From the NCBI RefSeq assembly GCF_023544465.1, contig NZ_JALPVL010000014.1:1-64000 (forward strand): a stretch of 64,000 nucleotides of DNA, in the 5' to 3' direction. This stretch comes from Paractinoplanes maris. GTDB taxonomy: Bacteria > Actinomycetota > Actinomycetes > Mycobacteriales > Micromonosporaceae. Positions within the stretch are counted from its first letter, which is position 1; the number at the start of each line of letters is the position of its first letter. Below are positions 17,165 through 25,360 of this stretch, piece after piece. The notes beneath the pieces were generated by a model that saw only the letters and a program-made list of their open reading frames with translations, did no database searches and had not been told where the DNA came from. The position numbers were made by a program, and so were the translations under genes.

Positions 17165-17986
17165 ATGCCGACAGTCACGACACCGGACGGAACCGAGATC
17201 TTCTTCAAGGACTGGGGCAGCGGGCAACCCGTCGTCTTCAGCCACGGCTGGCCCCTCACCGCGGACGCCTGGGACGGCTCCGCGAATTTCGTGGCGAGCC
17301 ACGGGTTCCGGGCCATCGCTCACGACCGTCGCGGTGGTGGACGCTCGAGCCAGCCGTGGGAGGGCAACGACCTCGACCACTACGCCGACGACCTGGCCGC
17401 CGTCATCGAGCACCTCGACCTGCACGACATCATCCTGGTCGGGCATTCCACCGGCGGGGGCGAGGTCACCCGCTACGTCGGACGTCACGGCACCTCCCGG
17501 GTGGCCAAGATGGTTCTGCTCGGCGCCATCCCGCCGCTGATGCTCAAGACCCCGGCCAACCCGGAAGGGCTACCGATCGAGCCGTTCAACGAGATCCGCG
17601 AGTCCGTGCTCGCGGACCGGTCGCAGTACTACCGCGATCTGGCCTTTCCGTTCTACGGAGCCAACCGGCCGGGGTCGACAGTGAGTCAAGGGGCCCATGA
17701 CGCGTTCTGGCTGATGTCCATGTCGGTCGGCATCAAGAGCGCCTACGACTGCGTCAAGGCGTTCTCCGAGACGGACCTCACGGAAGACCTCAAGAAGATC
17801 GACGTACCGACGCTGATCCTGCACGGTGACGACGACCAGATCGTGCCGATCCAGGCGTCGGCGCTGAAGTCCTCGAAGATCGTCGCCAACTCGACACTCA
17901 AGATCTACCCCGGCGCTCCGCACGGCCTCACCGGCGCCCACGAGCAGGAGTTCAACAAGGACCTGCTCGGCTTCATCACCAGCTGA
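17165..17986 (+). CDS. Alpha/beta hydrolase of the non-haem chloroperoxidase/perhydrolase type
   Basis: 273 residues. The catalytic triad is visible: Ser95 in GHSTGGGE, Asp near 224 in HGDDDQIVP, and His253 in GAPHGL. The GHSTGGGEV elbow and HDRRGGGRS oxyanion region are characteristic of bacterial non-haem haloperoxidases, which act as esterases and perhydrolases using acetate and peroxide. There is no signal peptide, so it is cytoplasmic. AGAAAGG lies 8 bases before ATG 17165. It is convergent with the diguanylate cyclase gene, 21 bases apart. Confidence 0.9.
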   Translation: MPTVTTPDGTEIFFKDWGSGQPVVFSHGWPLTADAWDGSANFVASHGFRAIAHDRRGGGRSSQPWEGNDLDHYADDLAAVIEHLDLHDIILVGHSTGGGEVTRYVGRHGTSRVAKMVLLGAIPPLMLKTPANPEGLPIEPFNEIRESVLADRSQYYRDLAFPFYGANRPGSTVSQGAHDAFWLMSMSVGIKSAYDCVKAFSETDLTEDLKKIDVPTLILHGDDDQIVPIQASALKSSKIVANSTLKIYPGAPHGLTGAHEQEFNKDLLGFITS

Positions 17987-18007
17987 CACCGCGGCGGCGG
18001 GCGGCCG

Positions 18008-19516
18008 TCAGCGCGTGCTGGCCATGTACAGGCGGTTGCGGCCGGCCCGCTTGGCCGCGTAGAGCGCCGCGTCGGCCCGGGCCAGCAGGTCCTCGGCCGA
18101 CTCGCTCCCGTTCCACTGGGCGGCGCCGGCCGAGAACGTCTGACCGAGTGGGGTGACCGCCTGCAGCCGCTCGATGATGCGGTCGGCGTCGGCCAGCCGG
18201 GAGTGGTCGAAGATCGCGCCGAACTCCTCACCGCCATAGCGGGCCAGCAGGTCCTCGGGGCGCAACTCGGCCCGCCAGGCCACCGCGGCGGCGGTCAGCA
18301 GCTCGTCGCCGCCCTGGTGACCGTGCTCGTCGTTGTACCGCTTGAAGTGATCGAGGTCGAGGATGGCCACGACGACCGGGGTGCCGTGGCGGCGGGCGGC
18401 GGCGATCCGGCGGGACAGCTCGACATCCCAGGCCCGCCGGTTGGGCAGCGTGGTGAGCGCGTCGATGTGGGCCACGGCGCTGAGCTGGCGGGCCTTGTCC
18501 TGCACCTCGCCGACCAGATCCACCATGCGCATCGCGAGCAGGGCGAACAGGACGATGCAGCCGACCCCGGCGGCCAGCCAGTCGACCTGCCCGTCCTGCA
18601 GGAGGCCCTGGGCGATGAGCAGGCCCGGTGCGCCCATGCAGGCCACGTTCACCAGCAGCACCCGGCCCGGGGACATGTCCGCCACCGGGCGCAGCGGCCG
18701 GCCGGTGAGGACGCGCATCGACGGATGCAGGGCCGCGCCGGCCATCAGGAACCCGGACAGCGAGGTGAGGAAGCCCAGATGCCGGGGTGGGTCGACGGCG
18801 AAGATCAACGGCAGCAGGGTGGCCAGGTGCGACACGGTCTGCAGCAGCAACGAGACGCAGATCTGCCAGAACGCCGTGTTGCGCAGGCCCCGGGAGGTGA
18901 AGAAGCGGATCAGCACACCGAGCAGCAGGACGTCGCCGAACGGGAAGAGCGCCGAGAGCGCGTCGCCGGGCAGGTCCCGGTCGAGCCGCAACAGCGGGGT
19001 GATCACCAGCAACCAGCAGGCCAGCGCGAGCCCCACGCTGATCATCGCCGTGTCGAGCAGTCCCGCGCGGTCCTGCCGCCAGGAGGTTCCCCGGACGATC
19101 AGGAGCAGGGCCAGCGCCTCCACCGGGTAGACGGCCAGGAACATCGCGAACGCGGCCGTGTGGGCACCGGTGGACCAGAGGCCGAAGCCGACCACCATGA
19201 TCAGGCCGACCGAGGCCAGCAGGAACCACGGCCACCGCGGTCGTGGCCGGTTCAGCACCACCCCGGTCACGATGCCGGCGCCGAACAGCACCGGCATGGC
19301 CGTGGCCAGCAGGCCGCCCGCGGTGCCGGCCGGGTCGGTGACCAACTGACCGGCACAGAACGACACGGCCGCGACGAGCCAGCCCCGCCAGACACGGGTC
19401 AGCCGGGACTGCCGCCCGATGTCGAGCGCTGCCCCCTCGTCCGGTTCAGCGGCGCGGAAGACCGCCGCGTCGACCGGCTGCCGTCCGCCGTCGCGGTCCA
19501 GCACGGAGTGCCCCAC
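18008..19516 (-). CDS. Membrane-bound diguanylate cyclase (GGDEF)
   Basis: 502 residues from GTG 19516, chosen for the GGGAGGA site just upstream rather than the longer open frame. About nine membrane spans (residues 40-325) precede a coiled linker and a GGDEF domain with intact GGEEF in ARYGGEEFGAIF, so it should make c-di-GMP. The membrane part ends with ALHPSMRVL, as in the GGDEF/EAL protein at 0.2-2.5 kb, so the two appear to share a sensor module while carrying opposite activities. Upstream, separated by 29 bases on the same strand, lies the hydroxy-acid dehydrogenase gene. Confidence 0.9.
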   Translation of the reverse strand: MGHSVLDRDGGRQPVDAAVFRAAEPDEGAALDIGRQSRLTRVWRGWLVAAVSFCAGQLVTDPAGTAGGLLATAMPVLFGAGIVTGVVLNRPRPRWPWFLLASVGLIMVVGFGLWSTGAHTAAFAMFLAVYPVEALALLLIVRGTSWRQDRAGLLDTAMISVGLALACWLLVITPLLRLDRDLPGDALSALFPFGDVLLLGVLIRFFTSRGLRNTAFWQICVSLLLQTVSHLATLLPLIFAVDPPRHLGFLTSLSGFLMAGAALHPSMRVLTGRPLRPVADMSPGRVLLVNVACMGAPGLLIAQGLLQDGQVDWLAAGVGCIVLFALLAMRMVDLVGEVQDKARQLSAVAHIDALTTLPNRRAWDVELSRRIAAARRHGTPVVVAILDLDHFKRYNDEHGHQGGDELLTAAAVAWRAELRPEDLLARYGGEEFGAIFDHSRLADADRIIERLQAVTPLGQTFSAGAAQWNGSESAEDLLARADAALYAAKRAGRNRLYMASTR

Positions 19517-19545
19517 CTGCGGTCCTCCCTGATCGCGTCGCCGCC

Positions 19546-20649
19546 TTACCCATCGGCAGGTCGCGGCGGCTCGTGAGCCGCCCGCTCGGCGATCGCCCGG
19601 CCCAGCTCGGCCGTGGTGCCCTTGCCGTGCAGGTCGGGGGTCAGGGGCGCCTCGGCCGGACCGCGTGCCAGCACGTCCTCGATGGCGCCGAGCAGGTGGG
19701 CGGCGGCCTCGGGATGGCCCAGGTGCTCGAGCATCATCGAGCCGCACCAGATCTGGCCGATCGGGTTGGCTATGCCCTGGCCGGCGATGTCGGGGGCGGA
19801 GCCGTGGACCGGCTCGAAGAGGCTGGGGTGCTCACGTTCCGGGTTGATGTTGGCGCTGGGGGCGATGCCCAGGGTGCCGGTGCAGGCGGGGCCGAGGTCG
19901 GAGAGGATGTCGCCGAACAGGTTGCTGGCCACCACCACGTCGAAGCGGTCGGGGTGCAGCACGAACAGGGCGGCCAGCGCGTCGATGTGGAACTTGTCGA
20001 CGCGTACGCCGGGGAACTGCGAAGCCATGGCCGCGACCCGCTCGTCCCAGTAGGGCATGGTGATCGAGATGCCGTTGCTCTTGGTGGCCGAGGTCAGGTG
20101 GTGGGCCGGGCGGCGGGCCGCCTGCTCGTACGCGAAACGCAGCACCCGGTCGATGCCGACCCGCGTCATCACCGTCTCCTGCATCACCGTCTCGCGCTCG
20201 GTGCCCTCGAAGATCCGGCCACCGATGCTGGAGTACTCGCCCTCGGTGTTCTCGCGGACGACCACGAAGTCGATGTCGCCGGGCTCCCGGCCGGCCAGCG
20301 GGCCCCGCACGCCGGGCATCAGCCGGCAGGGGCGCAGGTTGACGTACTGTTCGAAGGTGCGCCGGAACTGCAGCAGGCTGCCCCACAGCGACACGTGGTC
20401 GGGCACCACCTCGGGCCAGCCGACCGCGCCGAAGTAGATGGCGTCGTACGCCCGCAGGGTCTCCTCCCAATCGGGCGGCAGCATCGTGCCGTGCCGCTGC
20501 CAGTAGCTCGCGCTGGCGAAGTCGAAACTGTCGAACGCCAGCTGGATGCCGAATCTCCCGGCGGTCGCTTCCAGGGCTTCGAGCCCGGCCGGTACGACCT
20601 CCTGGCCGATGCCGTCGCCGGGGATCACGGCGATGCGGTGGGTGGTCAC
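19546..20649 (-). CDS. Tartrate/D-malate dehydrogenase (decarboxylating), isopropylmalate dehydrogenase family
   Basis: 367 residues. The N-terminus IAVIPGDGIGQEVV and the YWQRHGTMLPPDW segment are typical of TtuC/DmlA enzymes. The Arg cluster is in LRPCRLMPGV, followed by VRENTEGEYS, the catalytic Lys/Asp pair and the GSAPDIAGQGIANPIG nucleotide loop. The family oxidises D-malate, tartrate or related 2-hydroxy acids with NAD and a divalent metal. It overlaps the GntR gene upstream by four bases, so regulator and enzyme form one transcript opposite the MFS-led operon. Confidence 0.9.
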   Translation of the reverse strand: MTTHRIAVIPGDGIGQEVVPAGLEALEATAGRFGIQLAFDSFDFASASYWQRHGTMLPPDWEETLRAYDAIYFGAVGWPEVVPDHVSLWGSLLQFRRTFEQYVNLRPCRLMPGVRGPLAGREPGDIDFVVVRENTEGEYSSIGGRIFEGTERETVMQETVMTRVGIDRVLRFAYEQAARRPAHHLTSATKSNGISITMPYWDERVAAMASQFPGVRVDKFHIDALAALFVLHPDRFDVVVASNLFGDILSDLGPACTGTLGIAPSANINPEREHPSLFEPVHGSAPDIAGQGIANPIGQIWCGSMMLEHLGHPEAAAHLLGAIEDVLARGPAEAPLTPDLHGKGTTAELGRAIAERAAHEPPRPADG

Positions 20650-21335
20650 GGTGCCTCCCTCAGTGCGGCGAGTCCGCCCTGGGCGTCGTCGAGCGCGATC
20701 CGCTCGGCGGCTGTGGAGTCACCGGCCCGCAGGGCGCGGATCAGGGCGCGGTGGCTGGTGTAGCGCTCCAGGCCGAACGTATCGTCCTTGGCCACCCGGC
20801 GCAGCAGGAGCTCGCGGCGGCGGGGGCGGCTGAAGACGCGGCTCTGCTCCAGCATGCGGACCAGCACCGGGTTGTGTGCGCAGGCGCTGACGGTGTCGTT
20901 GAACTCCTGCATCGTGTCGAGAAGGTCGGTCAGGTGCCGCTCGGTCGGCTGATCCTGCCGGCGCCGCTCCTTGAGGAGAATCAGCAGGTCGTCGGCCCGG
21001 TCGAGGATGGCGTCGAGGGCGTCGAGCTGGCCCGGGGTGGCGTGCCGGGCGGCGAAGCGGGCGACCAGTCCGCGCAGCCCGACCTCGACCTCGGCCAGGT
21101 CGTCGATGGCCGCGTCGCGGATGGCCGCGACCAGCACCGTCCGCGGTCCGATCCGCTCGATGAGCCCGTCGAGCTCGAGCCGGCGCAGCGCCTCACGGAC
21201 GGGGGTGGGACTGATCGCGAGCCGCTCGGCCATGCCGCGCTCGGTCACCTTCTGCCCCGGCGCGAGCTCGCCGGTGGCGATGGCGGTGCGGACATGACGG
21301 TACGCCTGGTCGGCCAGCGTCTCGGCAGCGTTCAT
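20646..21335 (-). CDS. GntR-family (FCD-type) transcriptional regulator
   Basis: 229 residues. The winged helix spans about 5-70, with ISPTPVREALRRLE as recognition helix, followed by an all-helical FCD effector domain with the metal His residues in the usual places. It is first in a two-gene unit with the dehydrogenase and divergent from the MFS gene at 21432. FCD regulators of such loci normally bind the pathway acid and release the operator, so this is the likely switch for the whole 19.5-27 kb locus. Confidence 0.92.
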   Translation of the reverse strand: MNAAETLADQAYRHVRTAIATGELAPGQKVTERGMAERLAISPTPVREALRRLELDGLIERIGPRTVLVAAIRDAAIDDLAEVEVGLRGLVARFAARHATPGQLDALDAILDRADDLLILLKERRRQDQPTERHLTDLLDTMQEFNDTVSACAHNPVLVRMLEQSRVFSRPRRRELLLRRVAKDDTFGLERYTSHRALIRALRAGDSTAAERIALDDAQGGLAALREAP

Positions 21336-21386
21336 GACGGCACCTTACCGTATGCTGTGGCTAACTCAATTTGCAACTGTTGACAG

Positions 21387-21402
21387 TTTTGCTACAGCAA
21401 AA
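21387..21402. promoter_or_regulatory. Candidate GntR operator: perfect 16-base palindrome
   Basis: TTTTGC, four bases, GCAAAA forms a perfect inverted repeat in the 96-base gap between the divergent GntR (start 21335) and MFS (start 21432) genes. A second small dyad CTGT-TG-ACAG (21378-21387) abuts it. The gap is unusually AT-rich for this genome, as expected for overlapping divergent promoters. Confidence 0.65.
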
Positions 21403-21431
21403 TAGCGTGACGCCGGACACATGGAGGCGAC

Positions 21432-22682
21432 ATGGCCGAAATGAAAAACCGGAAGATCACCTTCTTCATCGCTCTGACGCTGTTCGCGCAGGAGTCGACC
21501 TGGAACTTCTACGACAACCAGGTGCCGGTCCTGCTGCGGGAGCACGTCACCAGCGCGGCGCTGGTCGGCGCGCTGATGGGCATGGACAACCTGCTGGGCA
21601 TCTTCATCCAGCCCTGGATCGGCCACCGGTCCGACAACACCCGCACCCGGTGGGGCCGGCGAATCCCCTATCTCGCGGTCGGCATGCCCCTGGCGGCGCT
21701 GCTGTTCGTGTTCCTGCCCTGGACCACGTCGGCGGCGATGCTGATCGCCGTGATGGTCGGCTACGCGCTGGTCGCCAACACCATGCGCCCGCTGGCCGAG
21801 TCGCTGGTCCCGGACTTCATCGCGCCCGGGCGCCGCAGCCGGGCCAACGCGGTGGTCAAGATCGCGGCGGCGCTGACCATCATCGTGGCCTCACTGATCA
21901 GCCTGCTCGTGGTCGACGACCACCCCCGCGCGTCGTTCGCCATTCCGGCCGCGATCCTGCTCATCGTCACCGCGGTCATCGTCGTGAAGGTGCGTGACAG
22001 CCGCTCGCCGGCCTATCAGGAGGCCCTGGCCGAGGACGCGACCGCCGGGCCGGGTGCGGCCCGGGTGCCGTTCCGGCAGGTGATCACCGAGTTGGTCACC
22101 GATCCCGACCGGCGCCGCCTGCTCCTGCTGCTCACCGTGATGCTCTTCGGCGGGGCCTGGTTCGCGTCGCGGTCGCTCATCACCCCGTACGGGATGGAGG
22201 CGCTCGGCCTGACCCGGGGCGAGGCGGGCGGGCTCACCCTGCCCAGCGGCATCGCCTACGTGATCGCCGCCTACCCGGTCGCGCTGCTGGCCGAGCGCTT
22301 CGGCCGGCTCAGGACCATGGCTGCCGGCATGGCCGTCTTCGCGGCGGCGATGGCCGCCGGCTCGGTGGTGCAGACCGCCACCGCCACGGTCGTCGTGTTC
22401 TGTGTGGCGGCGGTCGGCGCGGCCGCCTTCCTGATCAACGCCGCGGTCGTGCTGTGGAACCTGGCCCCGTCGAGCCGGGTGCTCGGCACCTACACCGGCC
22501 TGTACGCGGTGACCTGGTATCTGGGCGGCTTCGGCGGCCCGGCGCTGGTCGGCGGCGTGGTCGACCTGGCCGGCTGGAGAACGATGCTGTTCGACATCGC
22601 CGTCCTGGCCGTGCTGGCCATCCTCGTCGTCGTCCGCCTCGGCCGGCTCCAGAGCCGAGCCGAGACCCCGATCCTGAAGTGA
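21432..22682 (+). CDS. MFS transporter of the hydroxy-acid locus
   Basis: 416 residues with about 12 membrane spans. The N-terminus QESTWNFYDNQVP and the loop RSDNTRTRWGRR resemble sugar/cation-symporter-like MFS carriers. It is the first gene of a five-gene co-directional run ending at 27035, and probably imports the substrate degraded by the downstream enzymes. ATG 21432 follows ATGGAGGCGAC, a strong ribosome binding site. Confidence 0.88.
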   Translation: MAEMKNRKITFFIALTLFAQESTWNFYDNQVPVLLREHVTSAALVGALMGMDNLLGIFIQPWIGHRSDNTRTRWGRRIPYLAVGMPLAALLFVFLPWTTSAAMLIAVMVGYALVANTMRPLAESLVPDFIAPGRRSRANAVVKIAAALTIIVASLISLLVVDDHPRASFAIPAAILLIVTAVIVVKVRDSRSPAYQEALAEDATAGPGAARVPFRQVITELVTDPDRRRLLLLLTVMLFGGAWFASRSLITPYGMEALGLTRGEAGGLTLPSGIAYVIAAYPVALLAERFGRLRTMAAGMAVFAAAMAAGSVVQTATATVVVFCVAAVGAAAFLINAAVVLWNLAPSSRVLGTYTGLYAVTWYLGGFGGPALVGGVVDLAGWRTMLFDIAVLAVLAILVVVRLGRLQSRAETPILK

Positions 22683-22693
22683 AGAGGCCCCCT

Positions 22694-23737
22694 TTGCCGA
22701 CCATTCTGATCACCACCGACTACCTGCGGCCGGGCGACGAGGTGGACACCTACCTCACCGGCCTCGGCTTCACCACCCGGCACGATCCGCTGCGGGGCAA
22801 GCGTTCGGAAGCAGACCTGGTCGCCGCGCTGGACGGGGCGCAGGGGGCGCTGATCGCCAACGAGCCGATGACCGCCTCGGTGCTGGCGCGGGCCGGCTCG
22901 TTGCGCGCGATCGTGCGTACCGGCGTGGGTTACGACTCGGTCGACGTGGCCGCGGCGAACCGGCTGGGCATCGGCGTCAGCAACCTGCCGGGGGTCAACG
23001 CCAACGCGGTCGCCGAGTACACGATCGGGCTCCTCCTCGTGCAGGCCCGGAATCTGGTCGGGCTGGCCACCGGGGTCGCGGCCGGCGGCTGGCCCCGGCG
23101 CGACGGCTTCGAGCTGCGCGGCAAGACGCTCGGCATCATCGGCCGGGGCGCGGTGGCGCAACGCGTCCGGCCGCTGGCCCAGGCGTTCGGCATGACGGTC
23201 ATCCAGGAGTCGTTCGACGACCTGCTCCGCGAGTCCGACTTCCTGTCGATCCATACGGCGCTCACCGACCGGACCCGGCACTTGATCGACGCGGCTGCGC
23301 TGGCGCGGATGAAGCCGACAGCCCACCTCATCAACACCGCCCGCGGGGCGATCGTCGACACGTCGGCGCTGGCCGCGGCGGTCCGGGCGGGGCAGATCGC
23401 GGGGGCGGCGCTGGACGTCGTGGATGTCGAGCCGCTGCCGTCCGACAGCGTGCTGCGCGGGGTCGACGGCATCACCGTCTTCTCGCACATGGCCGGCCAG
23501 ACCACCGAGGCTCGGCGCGACGCCGGCCTCCGGGGAGCGCGCGAGCTGGTCGCCGCCCTGTCCGGCCGGCCGGACCATTCCGTGGCAGCGGACGCTTCCG
23601 CGCAGCCGTATCACGTGGCAGCCGGCCCTGCCACGCAGCCGCATCACGCCGCCGCAACCGGCCCTGCCACGCGGCCGCATCAGGCCGCCGCAACCGGCCC
23701 TGGCGCACAGCCGTATCGCCTCGAGGAGAGCGCGTGA
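22694..23737 (+). CDS. D-2-hydroxyacid dehydrogenase (phosphoglycerate-dehydrogenase-like)
   Basis: 347 residues. TTG 22694 was chosen because GAAGAGG lies 6 bases upstream; GTG 22679, overlapping the MFS stop, is an in-frame alternative. The Rossmann loop GIIGRGAVAQ and the catalytic residues (Arg in NTARGAIVD, Glu in DVEPLPSD, His in SHMAGQTTE) are intact. The enzyme would interconvert a 2-hydroxy acid and a 2-oxo acid with NAD(P)H. The last 45 residues are not part of the fold: they are a tandem repeat of about 12 residues (HAAATGPAT) rich in Ala, Pro and His. Confidence 0.85.
   Translation: MPTILITTDYLRPGDEVDTYLTGLGFTTRHDPLRGKRSEADLVAALDGAQGALIANEPMTASVLARAGSLRAIVRTGVGYDSVDVAAANRLGIGVSNLPGVNANAVAEYTIGLLLVQARNLVGLATGVAAGGWPRRDGFELRGKTLGIIGRGAVAQRVRPLAQAFGMTVIQESFDDLLRESDFLSIHTALTDRTRHLIDAAALARMKPTAHLINTARGAIVDTSALAAAVRAGQIAGAALDVVDVEPLPSDSVLRGVDGITVFSHMAGQTTEARRDAGLRGARELVAALSGRPDHSVAADASAQPYHVAAGPATQPHHAAATGPATRPHQAAATGPGAQPYRLEESA
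23603..23717 (+). repeat. In-frame tandem repeat in the dehydrogenase C-terminus
   Basis: Units start at 23603, 23636, 23672 and 23708 with periods of 33, 36 and 36 bases, each opening CAGCCG or CGGCCG followed by a CAT or TAT codon. They encode QPYHVAAGPAT, QPHHAAATGPAT, RPHQAAATGPGA and a partial QPY. The array is in frame and ends 21 bases before the stop codon. Confidence 0.8.
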
Positions 23738-25353
23738 ACGCCGATGTCATCGTGGTCGGGGCCGGTCTGGCCGGGCTCGTCGCCACCGCCGAGCTGGCCG
23801 CCGCCGGGCGCTCGGTCGTCCTGCTCGACCAGGAGCCCGAGCAGAGCCTGGGCGGTCAGGCGTTCTGGTCGTTCGGCGGGTTGTTCCTGGTCGACTCGCC
23901 CGAGCAGCGCCGGATGGGCATCCGCGACTCGCCCGAGCTGGCCTGGCGGGACTGGCTGGGCAACGCCGGCTTCGACCGCCCCGAGGACGCGTGGCCGCGG
24001 CGCTGGGCCGAGGCGTACGTCGGCTGGGCGGCCGGCGGGAAGCGCGCGTGGCTGCGCGAGAAGGGCATCAAGCTGTTCCCCATCGTGGGCTGGGCCGAGC
24101 GGGCCAACAACTCGGTGCCGCGCTTCCACCTCACCTGGGGCACCGGCCCGGGCGTGCTGGAGCCCTTCATCGCCGACGTGCTGAGCAGCGACCGGGTCAC
24201 GATCCGGCACCGCCACCGGGTCGACGCGCTGACGACCAGCGGCGGCGTGGTGACCGGGGTGGCCGGCCGGGTGCTGGAGCCCAGCGAGGCCGCCCGCGGC
24301 CAGGCCAGCTCGCGCACCGCGATCGGGGACTTCGCGTTCACGGCGCAGGCGGTCGTCGTGACCTCCGGCGGCATCGGGGGCGACCATGACCTCGTACGCC
24401 GGAACTGGCCCGCCCGTCTCGGGAAGCCGCCCGAACACCTGATCAGCGGCGTGCCGTCCCATGTGGACGGACGGATGATCGGCATCACGACCGAGGCGGG
24501 CGGCGCGGTCATCAATCCGGACCGGATGTGGCACTACGTCGAAGGCATCCAGAACTGGGATCCGATCTGGCAGCGGCACGGCATCCGCATCCTGCCCGGA
24601 CCGTCGTCGCTGTGGCTCGACGCGCGCGGCCGCCGCCTGCCGGTGCCGCTCTACCCCGGTTTCGACACCCTCGGCACGCTCGCGCACCTGCGCACGACCG
24701 GATACGACCACAGCTGGTTCGTGCTCACCCAGCGCATCATCGAGAAGGAGTTCGCGCTCTCGGGCTCGGAGCAGAACCCCGACCTGACCGGCCGCAGCGT
24801 GCGCCAGGTGCTCGGCCGCCTGCGGTCCGGCGCGCCCGCACCGGTGGAGGCGTTCAAACGCAACGGCGCGGACTTCGTCGTCGCCGACTCCCTGGACGAG
24901 CTGGTGACGGGCATGAACGCGCTCACCCCGTCGCCGCTGCTCGACCCGGCCGGGATCCGGCGCACGGTCGAGGACCGCGACCGGGAGCTGGCCAACAACT
25001 TCGGCAAGGACCAGCAGATGGCGGCGATCCGCAACGGCCGCAACTACCGGGGCGATCGGCTGATGCGCACCGCGACGCCGCACCGGTTGCTCGACCGCTC
25101 GGCCGGTCCCCTGATCGCCGTACGGCTACACGTGCTCACCCGCAAGTCACTGGGCGGGCTGCACACCGATCTCGACGGACGCGTGCTCTCCCCGGCCGGG
25201 GAACCCGTTCCCGGGCTGTACGCCGCGGGCGAGGCGGCCGGATTCGGCGGTGGTGGCATGCACGGCTACCGCGCCCTCGAAGGCACCTTCCTGGGTGGCT
25301 GCCTGTTCTCGGGCCGCCAGGCCGGCCGCGCCCTGGCATCACTGACGAAATGA
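23734..25353 (+). CDS. FAD-binding dehydrogenase (fumarate reductase/KstD-like flavoprotein)
   Basis: 539 residues from GTG 23734, overlapping the previous stop (GTGA). The FAD dinucleotide loop GAGLAGLVATAEL is at 9-21, with LGGQAFWSFGG after it and the C-terminal flavin signature GLYAAGEAAGFGGGG near 490. The overall plan fits soluble flavoproteins that desaturate or reduce carboxylates and steroids. In this locus an organic acid is the more likely substrate, for example desaturation of a di- or tricarboxylate; that is inference. No signal peptide. Confidence 0.85.
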   Translation: MNADVIVVGAGLAGLVATAELAAAGRSVVLLDQEPEQSLGGQAFWSFGGLFLVDSPEQRRMGIRDSPELAWRDWLGNAGFDRPEDAWPRRWAEAYVGWAAGGKRAWLREKGIKLFPIVGWAERANNSVPRFHLTWGTGPGVLEPFIADVLSSDRVTIRHRHRVDALTTSGGVVTGVAGRVLEPSEAARGQASSRTAIGDFAFTAQAVVVTSGGIGGDHDLVRRNWPARLGKPPEHLISGVPSHVDGRMIGITTEAGGAVINPDRMWHYVEGIQNWDPIWQRHGIRILPGPSSLWLDARGRRLPVPLYPGFDTLGTLAHLRTTGYDHSWFVLTQRIIEKEFALSGSEQNPDLTGRSVRQVLGRLRSGAPAPVEAFKRNGADFVVADSLDELVTGMNALTPSPLLDPAGIRRTVEDRDRELANNFGKDQQMAAIRNGRNYRGDRLMRTATPHRLLDRSAGPLIAVRLHVLTRKSLGGLHTDLDGRVLSPAGEPVPGLYAAGEAAGFGGGGMHGYRALEGTFLGGCLFSGRQAGRALASLTK

Positions 25354-25360
25354 GGAAACC

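Noticed and set aside
18008..19747. Longer N-terminus for the diguanylate cyclase
   Set aside because: The extension overlaps the dehydrogenase gene and has no site; GTG 19516 has GGGAGGA and precedes the membrane spans.
23603..23717. Possible CRISPR-like repeats
   Set aside because: The units abut without spacers and are in frame within a gene, so this is a protein tandem repeat.
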